64,000 nt of DNA from Paracoccaceae bacterium. Lineage in GTDB: Bacteria; Pseudomonadota; Alphaproteobacteria; Rhodobacterales; Rhodobacteraceae. The stretch lies in contig JACONK010000018.1 of NCBI GenBank assembly GCA_014323795.1, positions 1 to 64,000 on the forward strand. The letters run 5' to 3'. Shown piece by piece: positions 58,045 to 64,000 of the stretch. Positions within the stretch are counted from its first letter, which is position 1, and every line of letters begins with the position of its first letter. Below the pieces are notes generated by a model, which was given only the letters and a program-made list of their open reading frames with translations, was not told the DNA's origin and made no database searches. A program made the position numbers and the translations under genes.

Positions 58045-59046
58045 ATGAATACCCTTGTGAAAGCGGCCTGTGCCGCGGCTGTGGCCCTGGTGCCCGGCCT
58101 TGCACATGCGGCCTGTGACGCCGGTGAGGCGGTTATCAAGTTCAGCCATGTCACCAACACGGACAAGCATCCCAAAGGCATTGCCGCCGGCCTTCTTGCG
58201 CGCCGCGTGAACGCGGAGATGAACGGCAGTATGTGCATGGAGGTGTTCCCGAATTCCACGCTTTACAACGATAACAAGGTGCTGGAGGCACTGTTGCAGG
58301 GCGACGTGCAGCTGGCCGCGCCATCCCTGTCGAAGTTTGAAAAGTTTACCAGGCAGTTTCGCATTTTTGATCTGCCGTTCATGTTCAGGGACATCACCGC
58401 GGTTGAGGCTTTCCAGGCGTCCGAAGCCGGCCGGGCCATGCTTGACAGCATGCGCGGGCGCGGGCTGCAGGGGCTGGCATACTGGCACAACGGCATGAAG
58501 CAGATGTCGGCCAATGTGCCGCTGATTATGCCGGCGGATGCGCACGGCCTGAAATTTCGTGTGCAATCGTCCGACGTGCTGGTCGCGCAGATGGAGGCTA
58601 TCGGCGGTTCACCCCAGAAAATGGCGTTTTCGGAGGTGTATGGCGCCCTGCAGCAGGGTGTTGTGGACGGGCAGGAAAACACCTGGTCAAACATCTATGG
58701 CAAGAAGTTTTTTGAGGTCCAGGACGGGGTGACGCAGACCGACCACGGCATCATCGATTACCTGCTGGTGACTTCTGTTGACTGGCTGGACAGCCTGGAT
58801 GCCGAAGTGCGTGACCGGTTTCTGACCATCGTCGCCGAGGTGACCGAGACGCGGAACAGGGAATCCACCCGGGTTAATAACGAGGCCAGGCAGGCCATCA
58901 TCGCCGCGGGCGGCACCGTGCGTACCCTGACCGATGCGCAGCGTGCGGCCTGGGTTGAGGCCATGAAACCGGTCTGGTCCATGTTCAGGGATGACGTGGG
59001 CCAGGCCAACATTGACGCGGCCCAGGCAATTAACGCCGGGGCGTAG
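58045..59046 (+). CDS. TRAP transporter substrate-binding protein (DctP family)
   Basis: A 333-residue secreted protein. It has a signal peptide (AACAAAVALVPGLAHAA) and DctP landmarks: KFSHVTNTDKHPKGIAA, FDLPFMFRD, LKFRVQSSDVLVAQMEAIGG (the ligand Arg), and VYGALQQGVVDGQENTWSNI. It binds a C4-dicarboxylate or another organic acid. A GGGAGG site lies 6 nt before the ATG. It begins the three-gene TRAP operon. Confidence 0.93.
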   Translation: MNTLVKAACAAAVALVPGLAHAACDAGEAVIKFSHVTNTDKHPKGIAAGLLARRVNAEMNGSMCMEVFPNSTLYNDNKVLEALLQGDVQLAAPSLSKFEKFTRQFRIFDLPFMFRDITAVEAFQASEAGRAMLDSMRGRGLQGLAYWHNGMKQMSANVPLIMPADAHGLKFRVQSSDVLVAQMEAIGGSPQKMAFSEVYGALQQGVVDGQENTWSNIYGKKFFEVQDGVTQTDHGIIDYLLVTSVDWLDSLDAEVRDRFLTIVAEVTETRNRESTRVNNEARQAIIAAGGTVRTLTDAQRAAWVEAMKPVWSMFRDDVGQANIDAAQAINAGA

Positions 59047-59103
59047 GAACAATCCGGGGACGGGTGCCGGATGACCGGTGCCCGTTTTATATCCGGGGGG
59101 ACC

Positions 59104-59778
59104 ATGGCCCAAACCGGCAGCGGGCCCGGCATCATCGACCGGGTCGAGGAAACCGCGATTGCCGTCATGCTCGGCCTTATGACGGTTGTGACATTTGCCA
59201 ATGTGGTGGCGCGATATGTGTTTAACGCCAACATCTTCTGGGCGCTGGAACTGACGGTGTTTCTGTTTGCCTGGCTGGTGCTGCTGGGTGCCTCTTACGC
59301 GGTGAAAAAGACCCTGCACCTGGGCGTGGATGCCGTTATCACCATGGTGTCGCCGGGCATGAGGAAGGTGTTTGGCCTGGTTTCCGTGGCGGTTTGCCTT
59401 GCCTATTCGATAATCCTGCTGAAAGGGGCCTGGGATTACTGGGCACCCTACGCCAACCTGCCGCCGACCGGGGGGCGCTGGTTTCCGTCCGGCATGGCTG
59501 AAAAATATCGGGGCCAGGGCTGGTATGAAACCCAGGACATCCCTGTTCCGGCCTTTATGCGCTGGCTGGAAGATGTTTTTAATGACGGGGAGGCCTATGA
59601 GAAGATGCCGAAGGTCGTGCCTTACCTGGTGCTGCCGCTGGGGATGGCCCTGCTGGTTTATCGCTTTATCCAGGCCGGTATGCGCATCTGCCGCGGTGCG
59701 CAGGATATGCTGATCGTCAGCCACGAGGCAGAGGATGACGCGGTGCGCACCGCCGCCGGGCGCGGGGGTGCCGGCTGA
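59104..59778 (+). CDS. TRAP transporter small permease (DctQ family)
   Basis: A 224-residue protein with four membrane segments (AVMLGLMTVVTFANVVARYV, WALELTVFLFAWLVLLGASY, VSVAVCLAYSIILLKGAWDY and YLVLPLGMALLVYRFIQAGM). The third and fourth helices are separated by a long soluble loop of about 65 residues. It pairs with the large permease. The start at 59104 follows GGGGGGACC; the frame from 59071 is less likely. Its stop overlaps the next start. Confidence 0.9.
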   Translation: MAQTGSGPGIIDRVEETAIAVMLGLMTVVTFANVVARYVFNANIFWALELTVFLFAWLVLLGASYAVKKTLHLGVDAVITMVSPGMRKVFGLVSVAVCLAYSIILLKGAWDYWAPYANLPPTGGRWFPSGMAEKYRGQGWYETQDIPVPAFMRWLEDVFNDGEAYEKMPKVVPYLVLPLGMALLVYRFIQAGMRICRGAQDMLIVSHEAEDDAVRTAAGRGGAG

Positions 59779-61157
59779 TGGAAATCCTGCTGCTGTTTGG
59801 CATGGTTATCGGGCTGATGCTGATCGGTGTGCCGATTGCCGTATCGATCGGCTTTTCTTCCGTTGTGTTTCTGCTGCTGTTTTCGGACAGTTCCACCGCC
59901 TCTGTCGCGCAGACGCTGTTTGAGGCGTTTGAGGGGCATTCCACCCTTTTGGCCATTCCGTTCTTTATTCTTGCCAGCAGTTTCATGTCTACGGGCGGCG
60001 TGGCGCGGCGGATTATCCGGTTTTCCATCGCGCTGGTGGGGCATCTGCGCGGTGGCCTGGCCATTGCGGGCGTGTTGGCCTGTATGATCTTTGCCGCCCT
60101 TTCCGGATCGTCGCCCGCGACGGTGGTGGCCATCGGAACCATTGTGATTACGGCCATGCGGCAGGCGGGTTATACCAGAGAGTTCGCTGCGGGCGTTATC
60201 GCCAATGCGGGTACGCTGGGTATTCTGATTCCGCCGTCTATTGTGATGGTTGTTTACGCCACGGCGGTGGAGGTTTCTGTCGGGCGGATGTTTATGGCAG
60301 GTGTCATCCCCGGCCTTCTGGCGGGCGTGATGCTGATGGCCGGGATTTATATTCTGGCCCGCGTCAGGAACATGCCGGCGGGGGAGTTCAAGGGCTTTGG
60401 CGAGATTTGGGCCAGTTTTCGGGCCGCGTTTTGGGGCCTGTGCCTGATCCTGATTATCATGATCGGTATTTACGGCATCCCGGGTGTGACCGGGGCGATT
60501 TTTACGCCGACGGAGGCCGCGGCGGTGGCCGCTGTTTATGCCTTTCTGGTGGCCACTTATATCTATCGCGATATGGGGCCGCTGGCGGGCGGCGGGTCGC
60601 TGTTTACCCGGCCGCAGGCATTGATCAGTGCGCTTTGGCATCCGGATACGATCCGCACCCTGCGCGACGCGGGCAGGCTGGTTATCACGCTGATGTTCGT
60701 TATCGCCAATGCGCTTTTGCTCAAGCATGTCATTACGGAAGAGCAGATTCCGCAGCGGATTACAGAGACACTGCTTGCCGCCGGGTTTGGGCCGGTGATG
60801 TTTCTGATCATCGTGAACGTGATCCTGCTGATCGGCGGGCAGTTTATGGAGCCGTCGGGCCTGCTGGTTATTGTTGCGCCGCTGGTTTTTCCGGTCGCTA
60901 TAGAACTGGGGATTGATCCGATCCACCTGGGCATTATCATGGTGGTGAATATGGAGATCGGGATGATCACGCCGCCTGTTGGCCTGAACCTGTTTGTGAC
61001 CGCCGGTGTGGCGCATATGTCTGTGATGGGGGTGGTGCGGGCCGCGCTGCCCTTTGTGGCGATTATGGGCCTGTTTCTGGTCCTTGTCACCTACATCCCC
61101 TGGATATCCACGGCCCTGCCCAATGCGCTTATGGGGCCGGAGATCGTAACCAGATAG
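59778..61157 (+). CDS. TRAP transporter large permease (DctM family)
   Basis: A 459-residue protein with about 12-13 membrane helices. Typical segments are LLAIPFFILASSFMSTGGVA, LSGSSPATVVAIGTIVITAM, LGILIPPSIVMVVYATAVEV and FTPTEAAAVAAVYAFLVATY. DctM forms the ion-coupled transport channel. It is the last gene of the operon (TGATGG overlap with DctQ). A strong terminator follows at 61406. Confidence 0.94.
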   Translation: MEILLLFGMVIGLMLIGVPIAVSIGFSSVVFLLLFSDSSTASVAQTLFEAFEGHSTLLAIPFFILASSFMSTGGVARRIIRFSIALVGHLRGGLAIAGVLACMIFAALSGSSPATVVAIGTIVITAMRQAGYTREFAAGVIANAGTLGILIPPSIVMVVYATAVEVSVGRMFMAGVIPGLLAGVMLMAGIYILARVRNMPAGEFKGFGEIWASFRAAFWGLCLILIIMIGIYGIPGVTGAIFTPTEAAAVAAVYAFLVATYIYRDMGPLAGGGSLFTRPQALISALWHPDTIRTLRDAGRLVITLMFVIANALLLKHVITEEQIPQRITETLLAAGFGPVMFLIIVNVILLIGGQFMEPSGLLVIVAPLVFPVAIELGIDPIHLGIIMVVNMEIGMITPPVGLNLFVTAGVAHMSVMGVVRAALPFVAIMGLFLVLVTYIPWISTALPNALMGPEIVTR

Positions 61158-61405
61158 GACGATGGTTCGGGGGTAAGGGGGGCCGGGCGGGGCGCGTAAA
61201 GGCCGGTTTAAGGCCACCGTAAAGGGGCTTTAAAGGCCGGTAAAACGGCGTTCAAACGGCGTTTGAAGCCCGATTGGCGCCTGATACGCACGGCGTTTTC
61301 CTGCCCTGTATCCGGCGGCTTGCGCGCAGGCCGGGCGGGCGGAAGGGGGTGCGCCGGGGGTGCCCGGTTGTGGCGGGCCCATCCCGATGCCGTGCCGTTG
61401 CATAC

Positions 61406-61436
61406 AAAAGGGCACCCCGGCGGGGGGTGCCCTTTT
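61406..61436. terminator. Bidirectional terminator between the TRAP and RTX genes
   Basis: A 13-bp stem, AAAAGGGCACCCC and GGGGTGCCCTTTT, with a 5-nt loop. On the plus strand it is followed by CGTGTTTTTGTTTT. On the minus strand the T run is the end of the stem. It would close both the TRAP operon and the convergent RTX gene. Confidence 0.85.
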
Positions 61437-61517
61437 CGTGTTTTTGTTTTGGGCCGCGGGGGCCGGGGCACCCCCCGGCTGGCCCAAGCCGCCGGGGGGA
61501 TGTGCAGCCTGGCCGGT

Positions 61518-62327
61518 TCAGGCGAAGATGAAGTCCTCTTCCTGCACGAGATGCCGGGGCATGTCTTTCAGAAGGATGCTGTTTGTGCCATCGCCCCAGG
61601 TGATCAGCGTGTCGGGAGTAGGGCTCCGTTTCTCCTTTATGGTCAGGGTCAGGTCATCAAAACTGTCCGGTTCCGCCTCCCCCCGGAACACGATTTTATC
61701 GCCGTCATCTGTTCTTACGGACTTTATCCTGGAATTGGGCTTCCACTCAACCTCCACGTTGAAGTCGTAGATCTCGTCGTGGCCGGAGTTGGCCTGGCTG
61801 AACACAAAGGTATCGGTCCCGGAACTGCCGCCTATCGTGTCGTCGCCCCGGCCCCCGTTCAGCGTATCGTCGCCGCTACCACCACTCATGTTGTCATTCC
61901 CGGCACCGCCGTGCAGAAAGTCGTTGCCGTCCCCGCCCCTCATGAAGTCATCCCCGTGCTGGCCGCGCAGGATGTCGTTGCCGTCATCGCCCCACATCCC
62001 GTCACCGTCGCGGCGGCCAAACAGCGTGTCGTCGCCGGAACCGCCATCCAGGCCATCATTCCCCGACCCGCCATACAGCGTGTCGTTGCCGAAACCGCCA
62101 GACAGCAAGTCATCCCCGCCGTACCCGTATATACGGTCGTTGCCGGCCTGGCTCCAGTTATAGTCAGCACCGCCGGTGCCGTGGCCTTCACGCACGATCA
62201 GGCCGGCCCAGTAATCATCCCACGCCTGCAAGTAGGCGTCCGTAGCCTGTCCGGACTCATCCCGCTTGACCCCGTCAAACGAGGGAAAATGAAACTGGGG
62301 AAAATTAAACCTGGAACCGGTTCTCAT
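61518..62327 (-). CDS. RTX-type calcium-binding repeat protein (intact)
   Basis: A 269-residue protein. The first 65 or so residues have no repeats ([40 protein letters not shown]). Then come about eleven Gly-Asp nonapeptides ([40 protein letters not shown]), and a C-terminal cap ending DFIFA. Type I secretion and calcium-driven folding are expected from the family. The terminal cap is the part shared with the remnant at 9129-9545. The ATG follows AAGGA with an 8-nt gap. Confidence 0.85.
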   Translation of the reverse strand: MRTGSRFNFPQFHFPSFDGVKRDESGQATDAYLQAWDDYWAGLIVREGHGTGGADYNWSQAGNDRIYGYGGDDLLSGGFGNDTLYGGSGNDGLDGGSGDDTLFGRRDGDGMWGDDGNDILRGQHGDDFMRGGDGNDFLHGGAGNDNMSGGSGDDTLNGGRGDDTIGGSSGTDTFVFSQANSGHDEIYDFNVEVEWKPNSRIKSVRTDDGDKIVFRGEAEPDSFDDLTLTIKEKRSPTPDTLITWGDGTNSILLKDMPRHLVQEEDFIFA

Positions 62328-62384
62328 GGGTGTGTCCTTCTGTTTTGGATTCGCGTTTTATCGAATCACGGTTCGTCTTTGCTT

Positions 62385-63930
62385 TCAAGCCTGAATGAAC
62401 TCAAAGTGGCTTTCTGTCAGTTCCCCCAGGTCCACATTCATGAGGGTGATGCTGCTGCTGTCCGCGCTTTCCCAGGATAAAACCACATTCTCATTTTCCG
62501 CTTTTATGTCCAGATCATTGAAACCGATTTCCGTAGCAACATATCCGATCTTTATCTTGTCCACCCCGGTTACGAAGTCGGTGATGGCTTCGGTGGCCTG
62601 AAACACGAAGGTATCCGCGCCGTCTCCGCCAGTGTCGGGGCCGCCGCCAGTCAGCACGTCACTGCCGGCACGACCGTTTAGCCTGTCTGTGCCAGTGCCG
62701 CCGTCCAGCGTGTCGTTATCCAGACCACCTTCCAGCATGTCATCGCCCACGCTGCCGTAAAGCCTGTCAGTGCCGCCCTGGCCCCGGAGCACGTCGTGGC
62801 CCGCGCCACCGTCCAGCATGTCGGCACCAGGACCGCCGTTCAGTTCGTCGCCGCCACTGTCGCCGAACAGCACATCATCGCCAACGCCGCCGTGCAGCGT
62901 GTCTTTGCCGCTGCCGCCGTAAAGCCGGTCAGGGCCACCCGCGCCGTTTAGCACGTCATTCCCGTCCCCGCCCCAAAGATCGTTGATAAATTCGTTTCCG
63001 GTCAGCGTGTCGTTATGGTTGGAGCCAATCAGGTGCTCGATATGCGTGAGCGTGTCGTCCGCCGCGTGGCCACCGGAGTTGTTGTCATTATCACTCAGAT
63101 CAACCGTCACGCCATTCACGCCATTCGGGGAGTTTGCGTCTGCCGGGGAGTTTTCATAGGTGGCCACGTCCCACCCATCGCCGCCGTCCAGCACGTCGGC
63201 CCCCGGGCCACCCTCCAGCGTGTCACGGCCAGCACCGCCTTTCAGAGTGTTCGCAGCGTCATCCCCGGTCAGCGTGTCGTCATACGCGGAGCCCGTCAGG
63301 TGCTCAATGTTTTTAAGCGTGTCGCCCTGCGCGTGGCCCTCTTTCCCCTCGATGGGTTTGCCGTTTTCATCCCTGGCCAGGCTCACTTCCACGCCCTGCG
63401 GGGAGTTTGCGTAGGTCGCCCAATCCTCCCCCGCGCCACCGTCCAGGCTGTCCTCGCCATCACCGCCCTCAAGCGTGTCATGGTCAGCACCGCCCTCCAG
63501 CGTATCATCGCCGCCGGCACCGCCCAGTTTGTCATTCCCTGGACCGCCTTTCAGGATGTCGTTGCCGCCCTTCCCCCAAATCTTGTCATTCCCGCCCCGG
63601 CCATCCAGCGTGTTATCCCCGTGATTGCCTACCAGGCGGTCGTTATATTTCGTGCCCTTCACATGCTGGATGATATTCGGGTCCAATTCTTGCCGGGGCA
63701 GGTTCGGGCCTTCCCAGGGTTTTTCGGCCTGGCTCTTGCGTTCCGCATGCGGGGGCTTCGCCGTCCTCCCAAAGACAGGCGCGGGGAAAACTGCTCTTGC
63801 GTTCCGCATGCGGGGGCTTCGCAGGCTTGTCCGCCGGTTTAACCACCTTCAGTCGCACCCGGAAGCCACCTTCCGGCTGTGGAAGCCGCGCAAGGTCCGC
63901 AGTCGCGTTGTTCGTGTTCGTATCGGTCAT
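62385..63930 (-). pseudogene. RTX repeat protein gene disrupted by a 61-bp direct-repeat duplication
   Basis: The gene starts at 63930 (MTDTNTNNATADLARLPQPE) and ends at 62385. The main frame, about 470 residues, has many nonapeptide repeats (LDGRGGNDKIWGKGGNDILK, GGPGADVLDGGDGWDVATYE) interrupted by non-repeat modules beginning ATYANSPQGVEVSLARDENG. The N-terminal and repeat parts are in different frames. Two copies of a 30-bp sequence coding AKPPHAERKS (63732-63761 and 63793-63822) are 61 bp apart. Removing 61 bp joins the two frames cleanly. The gene is off, or variable, in this genome. Confidence 0.82.
63732..63822. repeat. 30-bp direct repeats flanking 31 bp inside the RTX gene
   Basis: GCTCTTGCGTTCCGCATGCG plus GGGGCTTCGC occurs at 63732-63761 and 63793-63822. 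The offset of 61 bp is not a multiple of three, so one copy keeps the frame and two copies break it. Recombination or slippage between the copies would switch the frame. Confidence 0.88.
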
Positions 63931-64000
63931 GGCCAAAGCCTTTTCCATTTTCCGGCGCACCGCAAGGCCCGTGCGGGGAATTTTTCAGCCTGCAGGTTCA

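Noticed and set aside
59658-61217. Open frame of 519 codons opposite dctM, very rich in Arg/His/Asn/Gln
   Set aside because: Antisense of hydrophobic membrane-helix codons; not a protein-like composition.
61860-63620. Regular short repeats resembling a CRISPR array
   Set aside because: They are degenerate 27-bp coding repeats of RTX nonapeptides with no constant repeat and no spacers.

Overview
The window reads as a GC-rich alphaproteobacterium close to the Rhodobacterales/roseobacters. The evidence is gene content and order rather than a marker tree: secA divergent from ppiC-argJ-mutT, the map/radC/sfsA/CinA-like block, fabA-fabB-fabI divergent from irr, accB-accC-aat facing mlaD-DUF2155, an IalB-like periplasmic protein, TRAP and tripartite tricarboxylate transporters, and several RTX-type calcium-binding proteins. 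Most genes are tightly packed with 4-bp ATGA overlaps. Between these blocks are unusually long gene-poor stretches and several broken genes, so the lineage looks as if it is losing genes (host association is possible but not shown).

Layout. 1-1.25 kb: an RTX gene running off the left edge. 1.4-8.9 kb: mutT, argJ, a parvulin, secA (with an extra ~60-residue segment), radC and map. 9.1-16 kb: a decayed RTX gene, sfsA, then a plus-strand run (CinA-like, GNAT, AhpD-like, OmpA-like), and minus-strand L,D-transpeptidase, rlmN and IalB-like. 16.4-20.9 kb: a dimethylglycine/sarcosine dehydrogenase-like enzyme coupled to a tiny zinc-ribbon protein, a threonine-dehydratase-like enzyme and a haloacid dehalogenase. 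21-28.7 kb: fabABI, a broken irr, an NYN nuclease, miaB, metA and a P-loop protein. 29-33 kb: an EamA transporter, a gene-poor repeat-bearing stretch, and a BglII-type restriction-modification pair whose endonuclease is frameshifted. 33-40.6 kb: mlaD, DUF2155, aat, accC, accB, mrcA, purQ and purS. 40.8-50.1 kb: a gene split by an amber stop, then a catabolic/uptake cluster (TcuA-like flavoprotein, AbrB-like permease, 2-hydroxyacid dehydrogenase, PrpF, fused TctA-TctB, TctC) with a response-regulator remnant beside it. 50.3-54.4 kb: ilvA, an alpha/beta hydrolase and a BKACE enzyme. 54.4-57.5 kb: the zinc-uptake locus znuA / zur-znuC-znuB around a palindromic operator. 58-61.2 kb: a TRAP transporter. 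61.5-63.9 kb: two RTX genes, the second frameshifted by a 61-bp direct-repeat duplication.

The most coherent functional units are fatty-acid synthesis (fabABI, accBC), zinc homeostasis (znu/zur), and the tricarboxylate cluster, which links uptake (TctABC, AbrB-like) with oxidation or isomerisation of an aconitate-like acid (TcuA-like, PrpF, 2-hydroxyacid dehydrogenase). The recurring theme is gene breakage: RTX genes, irr, the restriction endonuclease, a TctD-like regulator and a small secreted protein are all disrupted, while housekeeping genes are intact. I saw no tRNA, rRNA, CRISPR array or insertion sequence.
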